In this document: in pieces, positions 16,379 through 25,465 of the stretch
Layout: each line of letters starts with the position of its first letter
Numbering within the stretch: position 1 is the first letter of the stretch
From: Chitinophaga sancti
Lineage (GTDB): Bacteria; Bacteroidota; Bacteroidia; Chitinophagales; Chitinophagaceae
DNA: 64,000 nt
Direction: 5' to 3'
NCBI RefSeq assembly: GCF_034424315.1
Contig: NZ_CP139972.1
Location: 1,736,001-1,800,000 of the forward strand
Translations under genes and position numbers: made by a program
Notes under the pieces: model-generated
Seen by the model: the letters and a program-made list of their open reading frames with translations, nothing else
Databases searched by the model: none
Told to the model about the DNA's origin: nothing

Positions 16379-17227
16379 CTAAAACTTCGGACAGTTGGAC
16401 ACCTTCTGTTTACCCCAATGATTATAAGGCCCTTTGCCGCCACCAAAGCGGTATGCCAGCGTAAACCCGGTAAATACATACCAGTCATCATACTTCTGCG
16501 AGCCTCTCGGAAACCCTTCCACAGGATAAGTTCCAGGTCCTCTATACGCATACTTAACCGTCTTCGCACCATAGGTAGCCAGCAAAGTATTGTAATCTGC
16601 ATACCCCTTGCTCACATCATCCAGGTAGTCCGTAAACGTCTTGCGCAGGCCCACTTCAAAACCTGCTACCAGGTTGTCACGCACCAAAAACTTCACACCT
16701 GCGCCAAAAGGAATTGATACACTCGTCAGGTTATATTGCTTACGGTCAGGATACTGCTTAAGCCCCTGCCCTTCTGTGTTCAGCCCTCTCAGCCTGATCA
16801 CATCCCCATTCTCATCCCGGGTAGTCGGATAAAAATTAAATACCCCTACACCGCCAAACACATAGGGAGTCCATCCCTTATCATCAATATCAAATAAATT
16901 CAATTCTAACCTAATATGACCTTCCAGGATAGGCGAGCGGAAACTCAGGTTCCTGTTTCTTAAATCTACATTTTTGTTGGTGCTGTCCGCTCCTGCAATG
17001 CGTGCATAAGTAAAGCCTGCACCCAGCGTAACATGTGGAGAGAGATCCCTTTTTACAAACAAGCCAATATGATAGCGTGTATAACGCATATCCACCTTTG
17101 ATTGTGATAAATCCCCGCTGTAATTACTAATCCCTAATGCACCCCCCACCTGCCAGTACTGTCCAAAAACGGCAAAGGGGAGACAAACAAATAAAGTAAC
17201 AAGTACCTTCCTGGAAATAACGCTCAT
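16379..17227 (-). CDS. DUF6089 family outer-membrane beta-barrel protein
   Basis: 282 residues. Signal peptide VLVTLFVCLPFAVFGQ, then alternating amphipathic strands typical of a small barrel: YWQVGGALGISNYSGDL, YHIGLFVKRDLSPHVTLGAG, WTPYVFGGVGVFNF, SIPFGAGVKFLVRDNLVAG and YVFTGFTLAYRFG. This pattern, including NYSGDLSQ near the N-terminus, matches DUF6089. Function unknown. ATG 17227 puts the signal peptide at the N-terminus; an upstream ATG at 17263 would add 12 residues. Its 3' end lies 62 bp from the minisatellite array. Confidence 0.8.
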   Translation of the reverse strand: MSVISRKVLVTLFVCLPFAVFGQYWQVGGALGISNYSGDLSQSKVDMRYTRYHIGLFVKRDLSPHVTLGAGFTYARIAGADSTNKNVDLRNRNLSFRSPILEGHIRLELNLFDIDDKGWTPYVFGGVGVFNFYPTTRDENGDVIRLRGLNTEGQGLKQYPDRKQYNLTSVSIPFGAGVKFLVRDNLVAGFEVGLRKTFTDYLDDVSKGYADYNTLLATYGAKTVKYAYRGPGTYPVEGFPRGSQKYDDWYVFTGFTLAYRFGGGKGPYNHWGKQKVSNCPKF

Positions 17228-17816
17228 AAAATGGTTTCTCAATGCAATTAGATTTGGCATCAACTTTCGTGATTGATTAGTGACCTTTTTTCATCGCATT
17301 TCGATAGGTATCTGCTAGGGGGAATATCAGGACATTGTTTTATAACGAAGGAGACTGGCATAAAATTGTAAAGCAGGCATTCTCATTCAAAACAACCGCT
17401 GCAAAATAGTACATTTTTGCAGGCTGAACAAAACAGGAAGAAAACATGTCGAATTTAATGAAGACGGCCACAGGGCCCCTCCCACATCCCTCCTTCACTT
17501 GCCCTGGCCAGTTACAGGTGATTTTTAGAAAAAAATATAAAATGAATATATTATACTACTCACTTCCTTACCGTTCCCACCACATACGTTCACTTATAAA
17601 TGCCCTAAAACACTCACATATTATCTTTAAATGCTGAGTGTTAGCGGGTTTACATGTATACATTTGTTGAAACGTTTTTTTTATTATCTGCAGCGAATGC
17701 CTTACTTTCGAATAACATCATTTTATCATAAAATACTATCAGCGTTTTGGATGAAATGATCCGTTAGGATGCACCTCATTTAGCCCTTACCGATCGCTCT
17801 TTTAACAAACTTCGCT
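17228..17816. other. Intergenic region between divergent DUF6089 and AraC genes
   Basis: 589 bp, AT-rich. It holds an inverted repeat CTGCAAAA / TTTTGCAG (17399-17422) and a -7-like TACATTTG (17659-17666) that could serve the AraC-type gene with a ~145-nt leader. A 63-codon frame at 17446-17637 has no protein-like character and I do not call it. Confidence 0.45.
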
Positions 17817-18746
17817 ATGAAACAAAGACCTCCCGCTCTTGAGCAAATGGAGCTGTTAGCACTCAAAGCACTATGTTTTGCAGATGATCACGTCTCGGAA
17901 TCATTTGAGATGAAACACGTTTCCGATTGGCTCGGAATTTCCTACTCTTATTTCTATCACAGTTTTACACATGTAATCGGGGAACCTTACTGGCAATATG
18001 TAAAACGACATCGCCTCGAACTCTCTGCAGGCCTGCTCAGGCACAGCGGATACAACATCAGCGAAATTGCCGAACGCTCCGGGTATGCAACCGTAGCAGC
18101 TTTTACAAAGGCCTTCACCCAGTATTTCGATCAAAGCCCGCGCGGCTTCAGAAAAATCCCCACTTTACCGAATGAACAACGCACCCTTCAATTGGTAGAT
18201 TCCATTATCAAGGCATTTGATAAGAAGGGTGACACACTCACAGCTTACTTCAATTTTGAGCGAACTGAATTGACGTACCTGCCTGAGAGTATGTTGTATT
18301 ATACCATCCTGTCGAGAGGACAGGATCCCGTGGTACAGATGATTATGAAGATGACAAGGGAGGAAATACGCTTGCGGAAGATCCTGCAAATCCAGGATTT
18401 GCCACAGGCAAAGGTAATTACGAGTACCCTGGATGCAGTGCCGGTCACTTCGTACGAGCAAATGAGTATGTTCGCCGGTATCTTTTTGCCCTGTAAGGAC
18501 GTGACGATGGGATTGATGACGATGGCGCGGACTGAGAACCTGATGGAAAAGCGCATACCGGCAGGGCATTATATTAAATTGCCGGTGCCGATGGATTTCG
18601 CCATGGCAGGGATTCCGATGTATGAGTTCATCGACAGGTATGTGAAGGAAGGAGTGTTTAAGATGAGCGGGAATCATTTCTTTATTTCGATGGTGGGGCC
18701 GAATGAGAGTGAGATTTATATTCCTTATCTGAAGCAATTACTATAA
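17817..18746 (+). CDS. AraC-family regulator with C-terminal effector-binding domain
   Basis: 309 residues. The AraC double helix-turn-helix is at the N-terminus, residues ~15-120 (VSDWLGISYSYFYHSF, then GYNISEIAERSGYATVAAFTKAF and YFDQSPRGFRK). A C-terminal GyrI/SOUL-like ligand-binding domain follows, with ITSTLDAVPVTSYEQMSMFAG and PAGHYIKLPVPMDFAMAGI. This is the Rob/BmrR-style layout, in which small hydrophobic compounds trigger activation. The target genes are unknown. It is followed by its own terminator, so it does not form an operon with the AI-2E permease. Confidence 0.88.
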   Translation: MKQRPPALEQMELLALKALCFADDHVSESFEMKHVSDWLGISYSYFYHSFTHVIGEPYWQYVKRHRLELSAGLLRHSGYNISEIAERSGYATVAAFTKAFTQYFDQSPRGFRKIPTLPNEQRTLQLVDSIIKAFDKKGDTLTAYFNFERTELTYLPESMLYYTILSRGQDPVVQMIMKMTREEIRLRKILQIQDLPQAKVITSTLDAVPVTSYEQMSMFAGIFLPCKDVTMGLMTMARTENLMEKRIPAGHYIKLPVPMDFAMAGIPMYEFIDRYVKEGVFKMSGNHFFISMVGPNESEIYIPYLKQLL

Positions 18747-18785
18747 AAAAATCACTTTAAACAACAACAACAAAACAATAATAAT

Positions 18786-18820
18786 AAAGGTTTTGCCGGC
18801 CAGGCAAGACCTTTTTATTT
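18786..18820 (+). terminator. Terminator of the AraC-type gene
   Basis: AAAGGTTTTGCC / GGCAAGACCTTT stem with one G/T pair, then a T-run. Confidence 0.85.
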
Positions 18821-18882
18821 GTGGATTGGCCAATTTATTGCTCTTTTTTCCCTTCCTTTATAAAACAATATAAAGCCATCCC

Positions 18883-20001
18883 ATGAATGAAGTAAAGCTA
18901 CCCTTTAATGCAAGACTTGCTTTCACCCTATTGTCGCTTATCCTGCTGATGTACATTGCCCGGCTGGGACATGAGCTGCTGGTACCGCTGGCCTTTGCTT
19001 TTCTGATAGCTATCATGCTGCTTCCTATCGCCAGCTTTCTTGAAAAATGCCGCTTCTCCAGGGCCCTTGCCGCACTTACCTGCATCTTATTAGTCGTGAT
19101 CCTGCTCATTGGTGTGAGTATGCTGCTCACTACGCAAATGGGCACTTTTGTAGCCGATTTTCCACACCTGCAACAACAATTGCTACATACGATTACAGAT
19201 CTGCAAGCCTGGGTCAATATGAAATTTCACATTAACTCCGCCCGCCAGATGGATTATTTAGAACAACTGGCCATGGGCACTTTAGGCTCTGCTACTGCTT
19301 TTGTAAGTACAGCACTCCTTTCATTGTCTTCCCTGCTGATCTTTATTATCTTTGTATTATTATATACCTTCTTTCTCCTCCTCTATCGTTCATTGCTCGT
19401 TACATTCCTCATTACCGTGTTCGATTCAAAATACCGCGAGACCTTGCTCAGCGTGATTGTAGAAACACGGCTGATCATTAAGGGATATGTGATGGGCCTG
19501 ATGCTCGAAATGGTGGTAGTGGCTCTTGTGAACTGTACCCTTTTCTGGATCCTGGGTATCAAATATGCGACACTGTTAGGTATCATGGCTGCGATCTTTA
19601 ATATTATTCCTTACCTGGGAATTTACGTGGCCACGGTTATCTCTATGTTGCTTACACTGACGAATAGTTCATTGGCGACCACGATACAGGTAGGCGTCGG
19701 ATTGCTGGTGGTGCACTTCCTGGATAGCAATGTGCTGCTGCCGCGAATTGTGGGTAGTAAGGTGAAGATCAATGCGCTGGTAACCATCCTGGCAGTGGTG
19801 GCGGGTAATTTACTCTGGGGTGTACCGGGCATGTTCCTGGCCATTCCGTTTATTGCGATCCTGAAGATTATTTTTGAGAATATTGAACAAATGAAGCCCT
19901 GGGCCATTTTATTGGGGGATGCAGCACTGAAAAAAGTAAAGGTGCGGCATACAAGTGAGGAGGAAACTAAAGCAGCGACAGAGGTGGCACCCGAAAAGTA
20001 A
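18883..20001 (+). CDS. AI-2E family transporter (UPF0118, PerM/TqsA-like)
   Basis: 372 residues with about eight membrane helices: two near the N-terminus (FTLLSLILLMYIARLGHELL, ALAALTCILLVVILLIGVSM), a cytoplasmic/periplasmic segment, then a block of helices. The best-conserved stretch is LGIMAAIFNIIPYLGIYVATV with LVVHFLDSNVLLPRIVGSKV and LLWGVPGMFLAIPF. Family members export AI-2 or act as Na+/H+ antiporters; which applies here cannot be told. It has a charged C-terminal tail. A GNAT gene starts 3 nt after the stop, so the two are co-transcribed. Confidence 0.92.
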   Translation: MNEVKLPFNARLAFTLLSLILLMYIARLGHELLVPLAFAFLIAIMLLPIASFLEKCRFSRALAALTCILLVVILLIGVSMLLTTQMGTFVADFPHLQQQLLHTITDLQAWVNMKFHINSARQMDYLEQLAMGTLGSATAFVSTALLSLSSLLIFIIFVLLYTFFLLLYRSLLVTFLITVFDSKYRETLLSVIVETRLIIKGYVMGLMLEMVVVALVNCTLFWILGIKYATLLGIMAAIFNIIPYLGIYVATVISMLLTLTNSSLATTIQVGVGLLVVHFLDSNVLLPRIVGSKVKINALVTILAVVAGNLLWGVPGMFLAIPFIAILKIIFENIEQMKPWAILLGDAALKKVKVRHTSEEETKAATEVAPEK

Positions 20002-20004
20002 AGC

Positions 20005-20580
20005 ATGAATCATCAACATAAAGAGATGGAAGTTCCTGTACTGGAAGCAGACCACTTACAACTGCGGCCAATCAGCGAAAAAGACATCGCCGCATTGTTC
20101 AATCTATTTTCTTCGGAAAAAGTGATCCGTTTTATGGATATAGAACGCTTCATCAACGTTTCCGAAGCCGCCCAGTTAGTTGCCTTTTTCAGGGAAAAAC
20201 TGCTGAGTGGAGAAGGTATGCGCTGGGGCATTTACCAGGAAGACAGCGATACCCTGATCGGTACCTGCGGCCTACATCATATTAACAGAACGCATTACAA
20301 AGCAGAAATGGGCTATGACCTCCTTCCCGCCTTCTGGGGCAAAGGGATCATGACCACCTCCCTGAACCGCTTATTACAATATGCCTTTGAAGAATTGTCG
20401 CTGAACCGGATCGAAGCGGTCGTAGACCCGGCTAATAAACTATCCCTCCTCCTGCTGGAAAGATTAGGGTTCCGGCAGGAAGGCCTCCTCCGGCAAGCTT
20501 TTTTTCAAAAAGGCCACTTTGTAGATACCTATATGTTCAGCTTACTCTCCAGTGATTATAACTACGAATTGCATTATTAA
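20005..20580 (+). CDS. GNAT acetyltransferase, RimJ/RimL type
   Basis: 191 residues. Opens with the RimJ/RimL-like LEADHLQLRPISEKDIAALF. The acetyl-CoA binding region is YDLLPAFWGKGIMTTSLNRL (motif A, with the Q/RxxGxG/A loop as FWGKGI), followed by NRIEAVVDPANKLSLLLLERLGF. These enzymes acetylate protein N-termini or small molecules; the substrate here is unknown. It starts 3 nt after the AI-2E permease and ends at a strong terminator. Confidence 0.9.
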   Translation: MNHQHKEMEVPVLEADHLQLRPISEKDIAALFNLFSSEKVIRFMDIERFINVSEAAQLVAFFREKLLSGEGMRWGIYQEDSDTLIGTCGLHHINRTHYKAEMGYDLLPAFWGKGIMTTSLNRLLQYAFEELSLNRIEAVVDPANKLSLLLLERLGFRQEGLLRQAFFQKGHFVDTYMFSLLSSDYNYELHY

Positions 20581-20596
20581 TTAATCAATCGCAATA

Positions 20597-20633
20597 AAAG
20601 GCCCGCTATAGCTAACTGCTATGGCGGGCCTTT
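20597..20633 (+). terminator. Terminator of the AI-2E / GNAT operon
   Basis: 16-bp stem starting AAAGGCCCGC and ending GCGGGCCTTT with loop TAACT, then TTTG. Confidence 0.85.
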
Positions 20634-20681
20634 GTCATAATACTACGCTAAAAATACGGATAACCCGCCATTGAGTCACTA

Positions 20682-20768
20682 ATAACCCGCAGATATCCCG
20701 CCTCTTTAAAGAGGCGGGATATCTGCGGGTTATAGGCGGGTTATCTGCGGGTTATCTGCGGGATATCT
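20682..20768. repeat. 52-bp perfect palindrome merging into five tandem 11-bp units
   Basis: 20682-20733 is a perfect, loop-free palindrome with 26-nt arms, centre CTTTAAAG. From 20714 the right arm continues as GCGGGATATCT, GCGGGTTATAG, GCGGGTTATCT, GCGGGTTATCT and GCGGGATATCT (20714-20768). Inverted copies of the unit (ATAACCCGC, AGATATCCCGC) make up the left arm, and one more, TAACCCGCC, is at 20661-20669. Apart from this the 20581-20910 gap holds only the upstream terminator and the downstream promoter. Confidence 0.9.
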
Positions 20769-20897
20769 CCCTTTTTTTCATAGGTTGGGTCTGACCCTGA
20801 TTGAGGGTTACATTTCGATAACTAAGCCTGTTCTAAGACAAAAAACTGGATTCTTCAACAGCTCATCCCAAAAATCACCCGCTTTCAAAAAACTTTA

Positions 20898-20905
20898 TAT
20901 TTTTG
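20898..20905 (+). promoter_or_regulatory. -7 element of the second GNAT gene (leaderless)
   Basis: TATTTTTG followed by CCCCC and the ATG at 20911. Confidence 0.55.
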
Positions 20906-20910
20906 CCCCC

Positions 20911-21402
20911 ATGCAATTCAGAAACGCCACCACCCTCGACATGCCCGCTATTGTAGCCATCTACAACAGCACCATTGCCGGCAGAATGGTCACTGCCGAC
21001 ACAGAACCTGTATCAGTAGAAAGCCGCATGCCCTGGTTTCACGTACACAACCCGGAAAAACGCCCTTTATGGGTAGTAGAAGAAAATGGGATCATGATAG
21101 GCTGGGTAAGCTTCCAGTCCTTTTATGGCCGCCCGGCCTACGACGGCACCGCCGAAATAAGTATCTATTTAGATGAAAATCAACGAGGTAAGGGTTATGG
21201 GAGGACAATTCTTGAATATGCGATGGCACAATGTCCATCGATTGGCATAAAGACATTACTGGGATTTATTTTCTCCCACAATGAACCGAGTATTAAATTA
21301 TTTGAAAAACTGGGTTTCACTTCCTGGGCACATATGCCCAATATTGCCGTTTTGGATGGCATCGAAAGAAGCCTGGATATTCTTGGTAAAAGGATCTATT
21401 AG
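20911..21402 (+). CDS. GNAT acetyltransferase, phosphinothricin acetyltransferase-like
   Basis: 163 residues, the usual size of the PAT/Pat-like GNAT family. Hallmarks are RNATTLDMPAIVAIYNSTI at the N-terminus, GWVSFQSFYGRPAYDGTAEISIYL, the acetyl-CoA loop QRGKGYG, and HNEPSIKLFEKLGF. These enzymes acetylate amino-acid-like substrates such as methionine sulfoximine or phosphinothricin. The start at 20911 is supported by the promoter element 5 nt upstream; the longer frame to 20785 crosses the promoter. Its stop overlaps the stop of the opposing sufR-like gene by 4 nt, tail to tail. Confidence 0.9.
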   Translation: MQFRNATTLDMPAIVAIYNSTIAGRMVTADTEPVSVESRMPWFHVHNPEKRPLWVVEENGIMIGWVSFQSFYGRPAYDGTAEISIYLDENQRGKGYGRTILEYAMAQCPSIGIKTLLGFIFSHNEPSIKLFEKLGFTSWAHMPNIAVLDGIERSLDILGKRIY

Positions 21403-22049
21403 GATACCAGCACCACAATCTTATACACACATCTGCGAGCGCCGCTGATAATATGGTCAGCGCGCTCCACCTCCACACCATCCCCCATCAGGTGCTTAAA
21501 AGTCTTCAATTCCGAATTACAAATATTCGCACAATTCAGCGCTGCATTACATATAGGACAATGATTCTCAATAAAATAGAATCCACCCTCCCCATCTTCC
21601 TGCCATTCCGCCAGGTAGCCTTCCCGGGTCCTTAAAGCCGCAAAGGCCTCCAGTTTCTCCGCCACATCCCGGATACCAGACAGCGCATTATAATACTTCT
21701 CATGCCGCTGCTGTTCCCTGGCCGCCACTACCTTATCCAGCGCCTCTTCACCCAGCTCCACGCGGATCGTTTCTAATAATTGTAAGGTAAACTCCGCATG
21801 GGTATCCGGAAAATGTGCATGCCCCACCGGGGTCAGATCCCAGATCTGCACAGGACGACCGACCCCCTTAGATGTCGTCGCCGACATCACCAGTCCTTCT
21901 TCTGCCAGTTTCAGCAGTTGCAGCCGGGCGCCCTCTCCTGTAATGTTCAAAGCAGCGGCCAGCATAGCGGCCGACTGAGGCCCCTTCGTTTTCAGTAACT
22001 GCAAAAATCTATCTGCCGTTGCCTTCGTGATGGGTTTATAATTTTCCAA
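21399..22049 (-). CDS. SufR-like Fe-S responsive transcriptional regulator
   Basis: About 216 residues. N-terminal winged helix (ATADRFLQLLKTKGPQSAAM, ALNITGEGARLQLLKLAEEG) with the wing TSKGVGRPVQIWDLTPVGH. The C-terminal part carries a Cys cluster, HCPICNAALNCANIC, and a later RRCVYKI, like the Fe-S ligand region of SufR-type repressors. It is divergent from the suf operon, which supports that identity. The start is uncertain. No ATG is available; TTG at 22049 gives the expected N-terminus, and the open frame reaches GTG 22169, overlapping the operator and suf promoter. Confidence 0.8.
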   Translation of the reverse strand: MENYKPITKATADRFLQLLKTKGPQSAAMLAAALNITGEGARLQLLKLAEEGLVMSATTSKGVGRPVQIWDLTPVGHAHFPDTHAEFTLQLLETIRVELGEEALDKVVAAREQQRHEKYYNALSGIRDVAEKLEAFAALRTREGYLAEWQEDGEGGFYFIENHCPICNAALNCANICNSELKTFKHLMGDGVEVERADHIISGARRCVYKIVVLVS

Positions 22050-22060
22050 GTATTTACTTG
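22047..22060. promoter_or_regulatory. Inverted repeat, candidate SufR operator
   Basis: CAAGTATTTACTTG: arms CAAGTA / TACTTG around TT. Its right end TTG (22058-22060) doubles as the -33 box of the suf promoter, and its left end overlaps the proposed regulator start codon. Binding here would block both genes. Confidence 0.5.
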
Positions 22061-22086
22061 TTTTATTCTCAAATGTCGTAATTTTG
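22058..22086 (+). promoter_or_regulatory. suf operon promoter
   Basis: TTG (22058-22060), 18-nt spacer, TAATTTTG (22079-22086), which fits the Bacteroidota -33/-7 pattern. The leader to the first ATG is about 80 nt. Confidence 0.6.
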
Positions 22087-22171
22087 TAGGAGTTAAAAAA
22101 ATTTGTTGCGACAATCAACGAGCTCCACGGTCCAAATAGCCGGAAGCTAAACGATAAATACAAGGACACAG

Positions 22172-22729
22172 ATGAACGTTTTGATCTTCAATGGAACGAT
22201 GGATTCAAGTCCATACACCACGGCAAACCGACTTTCTGCCTATTTTGAAGAACAGTTCCGCCAGAAAGGCTACACTACAGAAGTATTCAGTCCAAAAGGC
22301 GGTCATATTCCGTTCTTTGAATATCCAAAAGGCGATATGCCCGCATCCGTAAAAGCTATGTGCGATGCCTTTTGTAAAGCGGATGTACTCGTCTGGCTCA
22401 CTCCCCTTTACCACGGGAGTATGACCGGGGTCATGAAAAATGCACTGGACTGGTTAGAGATGACGAGCAAACTCAGTAATCCATATTTAACCGGAAAGGT
22501 CGTAGCTTTGGTGAGTTGGGGAGATGGTCACCAGGCAATGCAGGGCATCAATGCCATGGATTCCGTAGCTAAAGCATTGAGAGCGTGGGTACTACCCTAC
22601 TCCGTTCCTATCATGAAGGAACACCTGTATACGGCAGATGGAAAGGATTTTACCGAGCCATATAAGAATAAGTTCGATCGCCTCATCTCCCTCCTGGGAG
22701 AATCAAAGGTTTTGAAACACATACAGTAA
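22172..22729 (+). CDS. NADPH-dependent FMN reductase-like flavoprotein
   Basis: 185 residues. Flavodoxin-like fold of the NADPH-dependent FMN reductase family: an N-terminal VLIFNGTMDSSPYTTANRL phosphate-binding loop region, then CKADVLVWLTPLYHGSMTGVMKNALDWL, the FMN-contacting motif of the family. It is the first gene of the suf operon, 30 nt before sufA. This fits a role in supplying reducing power for cluster assembly or iron reduction, though that role is inferred. It is not part of the canonical suf set. Confidence 0.85.
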   Translation: MNVLIFNGTMDSSPYTTANRLSAYFEEQFRQKGYTTEVFSPKGGHIPFFEYPKGDMPASVKAMCDAFCKADVLVWLTPLYHGSMTGVMKNALDWLEMTSKLSNPYLTGKVVALVSWGDGHQAMQGINAMDSVAKALRAWVLPYSVPIMKEHLYTADGKDFTEPYKNKFDRLISLLGESKVLKHIQ

Positions 22730-22759
22730 TAGGTTAATATCATAAAAAAGGAAGCAATT

Positions 22760-23089
22760 ATGATCACAGTATCAGATAAAGCTAGCGTATATATTAAGGA
22801 TCTGATGGTCAAAGAAAACCATGCACCCAATACCTTTGTTCGCGTAGGCGTGAAAGGTGGTGGTTGCTCAGGTCTGGAATATGTACTGAAATTTGAAGAA
22901 TCAGAAAAACAGGAAGGGGATCAAATCTTTGAAGATAAAGGTGTTAAGATAGTAGTACAGATGAAAAGCCTCTTGTATCTTTACGGCACAGAACTGGACT
23001 ACAGCGACGGTCTGAACGGTAAAGGGCTATTCTTTAACAACCCGAATGCGACCCGTACCTGTAGTTGTGGCGAGAGCTTCGCTGTATAA
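22760..23089 (+). CDS. sufA: A-type Fe-S carrier, SufA/IscA/HesB family
   Basis: 109 residues. Carries Fe-S clusters from the scaffold to target proteins. The three ligand cysteines are visible: GGGCSGLEY and the C-terminal pair TCSCGESF. Typical length and fold (ITVSDKASVYIKDLM, RVGVKGGGCSGL, GLFFNNPNAT). It lies between the FMN reductase gene and sufB. Confidence 0.93.
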   Translation: MITVSDKASVYIKDLMVKENHAPNTFVRVGVKGGGCSGLEYVLKFEESEKQEGDQIFEDKGVKIVVQMKSLLYLYGTELDYSDGLNGKGLFFNNPNATRTCSCGESFAV

Positions 23090-23134
23090 TAATAAAATAA
23101 AAACAGCAGGCAGCTTACTTAATTAATCCGGAAA

Positions 23135-24577
23135 ATGAGAAATAGCAACGAAATAATTGACGACATAGCCAACAAGGAATACGAGTTTGGCTTTACCACC
23201 GACATCGAGATGGAAATGGCTCCCGTTGGCCTCAACGAGGATACCATCCGCTACATCTCTGCTAAAAAGGAAGAACCAGAATGGCTCCTGCAATGGCGCC
23301 TGAAGGCATTCGCTGCCTTCCAGAAAATGCAGTGGCCCAGCTGGCAGCATTTCAAAATGCCGGAACTGGATCTGCAAAAGATCTCTTACTACGCCGCTCC
23401 AAAAAGAAAATCATTAAAAAGCCTGGATGAAGTAGATCCTGAAATCCTGGCTACCATGGAGAAACTCGGTATTCCACTGAATGAGCAGAAAGCGCTCTCC
23501 GGTGTAGCTGTAGACGTGGTGTTCGACAGTGTATCCGTTGCTACTACTTTCCGTGAAAAATTAGCTGAACTGGGTGTCATCTTCTGCTCCTTCGGGGAAG
23601 CAGTACGCGAACACCCGGAACTGGTGAAAGAATACCTGGGGACCGTAGTACCTCACTCTGACAACATTTTTGCCGCGCTGAATGCAGCCGTATTCTCCGA
23701 TGGCTCTTTTGTATATATTCCAAAAGGCGTACGCTGCCCCATGGAACTGAGCACCTACTTCCGTATCAATGCGGAAAATACCGGCCAGTTTGAGCGTACC
23801 CTCATCATCTGCGACGACAATGCCTACGTAAGTTACCTCGAAGGCTGCACGGCACCACGCCGCGATGAGAACCAGCTGCACGCTGCAGTAGTGGAACTCA
23901 TTGCACTGAACCATGCAGAAATCAAATACTCCACCGTTCAAAACTGGTACCCCGGTGATAAAGACGGTAAGGGTGGTATTTACAACTTCGTAACCAAACG
24001 TGGTATCTGTAAAGGAAATAGGAGCAAGATCTCCTGGACACAGGTAGAAACCGGCTCCGCTATCACCTGGAAATATCCAAGTGTAATCCTGCAGGGCGAT
24101 GATGCTGAAGGCGAATTCTACTCCGTAGCAGTAACCCGCAACAAGCAGATTGCTGATACCGGTACCAAAATATATCACCTGGGTCGCAATACCCGCAGCC
24201 GTATCATTTCAAAAGGTATTTCTGCAGGCACCAGTGATAATACCTATCGTGGTCTCGTACAGGTAGGTCCGCGTGCTGCCAATGCACGTAACTTTACCCA
24301 GTGTGATTCCCTGCTCATAGGCGATCGCTGTGGCGCTCACACCTTCCCATACATCGAATCAAAGAATAGCACCGCTACCGTAGAACACGAAGCGACTACC
24401 TCCAAGATCGGGGAAGACCAGATCTTCTACCTCAACCAACGTGGTATCAATACAGAACAGGCAGTAGCCCTCATCGTAAACGGCTATGCCAAGGAAGTAC
24501 TGAACCAGCTCCCGATGGAGTTCGCGGTAGAAGCACAAAAACTGCTGTCCATCACGCTTGAAGGTAGTGTAGGATAA
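23135..24577 (+). CDS. sufB: Fe-S cluster assembly scaffold subunit SufB
   Basis: 480 residues, normal for SufB. Forms the SufBC2D complex on which new clusters are built. Recognisable parts are [17 protein letters not shown], the segment [41 protein letters not shown] and the C-terminal [20 protein letters not shown]. The Cys in [15 protein letters not shown] sequence ([14 protein letters not shown]) and nearby Glu are those implicated in cluster formation in the family. 57 nt precede sufC. Confidence 0.97.
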   Translation: MRNSNEIIDDIANKEYEFGFTTDIEMEMAPVGLNEDTIRYISAKKEEPEWLLQWRLKAFAAFQKMQWPSWQHFKMPELDLQKISYYAAPKRKSLKSLDEVDPEILATMEKLGIPLNEQKALSGVAVDVVFDSVSVATTFREKLAELGVIFCSFGEAVREHPELVKEYLGTVVPHSDNIFAALNAAVFSDGSFVYIPKGVRCPMELSTYFRINAENTGQFERTLIICDDNAYVSYLEGCTAPRRDENQLHAAVVELIALNHAEIKYSTVQNWYPGDKDGKGGIYNFVTKRGICKGNRSKISWTQVETGSAITWKYPSVILQGDDAEGEFYSVAVTRNKQIADTGTKIYHLGRNTRSRIISKGISAGTSDNTYRGLVQVGPRAANARNFTQCDSLLIGDRCGAHTFPYIESKNSTATVEHEATTSKIGEDQIFYLNQRGINTEQAVALIVNGYAKEVLNQLPMEFAVEAQKLLSITLEGSVG

Positions 24578-24634
24578 TAGCAGCGGAACGATATATTTAT
24601 TTACAAAGCAAACAACAGAGAAACAAAACATATC

Positions 24635-25399
24635 ATGCTGACGATTAAAAATCTGCACGCAGAAGTAGACGGTAAGAAAATATTAAAGGGCCTGAACCTG
24701 GAAATCAAAGCAGGTGAGATGCATGCTATTATGGGCCCTAACGGTGCCGGCAAAAGCTCACTGGCTTCTGTGCTCGCGGGTCGTGAGAACTATACAGTGA
24801 CTGAAGGTGAAGTGATCTTCGACGGCAAAAACCTGCTGGAAATGTCTCCTGAAGACCGCGCCCGCGAAGGCGTCTTCCTGGCATTCCAGTACCCTGTAGA
24901 AATTCCGGGTGTATCTAACCTGAATTTCCTCAAGACTGCCCTGAACGAGATCAGAGCCTACCACAGCCTGCCTGCAATGGAAGCAAAGGAATTCCTGAAA
25001 CTGACCAAAGAGAAACAGCAGATGATGGACTTTAATGCGAACCTGATGAACCGCTCTCTGAATGAAGGTTTTTCCGGTGGTGAAAAGAAACGTAACGAAG
25101 TTTTCCAGATGGCTATGCTGGATCCTAAATTCGCTATTCTTGATGAAACTGACTCCGGCCTGGACATCGATGCACTGCGTATCGTAGCAAGTGGTGTAAA
25201 CAAACTGCGCGCTGCTGACAAAGCATTCATGGTGATCACCCACTACCAGCGCCTGCTCGATTATATCGTGCCTGATTTCGTACACGTACTGGCAGATGGC
25301 GTGATCGTGAAAACCGGAAATAAAGACCTGGCGCTGGAACTGGAAGAAAAAGGCTACGACTGGCTGAAAGAAGATGTACATCAGAAAGAATCCGTATAA
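24635..25399 (+). CDS. sufC: Fe-S assembly ATPase SufC
   Basis: 254 residues. ABC-type ATPase of the SufBCD complex. Walker A is GPNGAGKSS, signature EGFSGGEKKRNE, Walker B FAILDETDSGLDIDALR, all of the SufC-specific form (KRNE after the signature, DSGLDID after Walker B). No membrane partner is needed. Sits between sufB and sufD. Confidence 0.97.
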   Translation: MLTIKNLHAEVDGKKILKGLNLEIKAGEMHAIMGPNGAGKSSLASVLAGRENYTVTEGEVIFDGKNLLEMSPEDRAREGVFLAFQYPVEIPGVSNLNFLKTALNEIRAYHSLPAMEAKEFLKLTKEKQQMMDFNANLMNRSLNEGFSGGEKKRNEVFQMAMLDPKFAILDETDSGLDIDALRIVASGVNKLRAADKAFMVITHYQRLLDYIVPDFVHVLADGVIVKTGNKDLALELEEKGYDWLKEDVHQKESV

Positions 25400-25465
25400 G
25401 GATCCCTCTTTTGACAACGTACAAATTATTTTAACTCAGGCAAATCGGTCTATAGATTTCAACAC

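Noticed and set aside
17446..17637. 63-codon frame upstream of the AraC-type gene
   Set aside because: No protein-like pattern, no suitable promoter spacing, and AT-rich context.
20682..20768. CRISPR or insertion-sequence end
   Set aside because: 11-bp units without spacers, no transposase gene and no target-site duplication.
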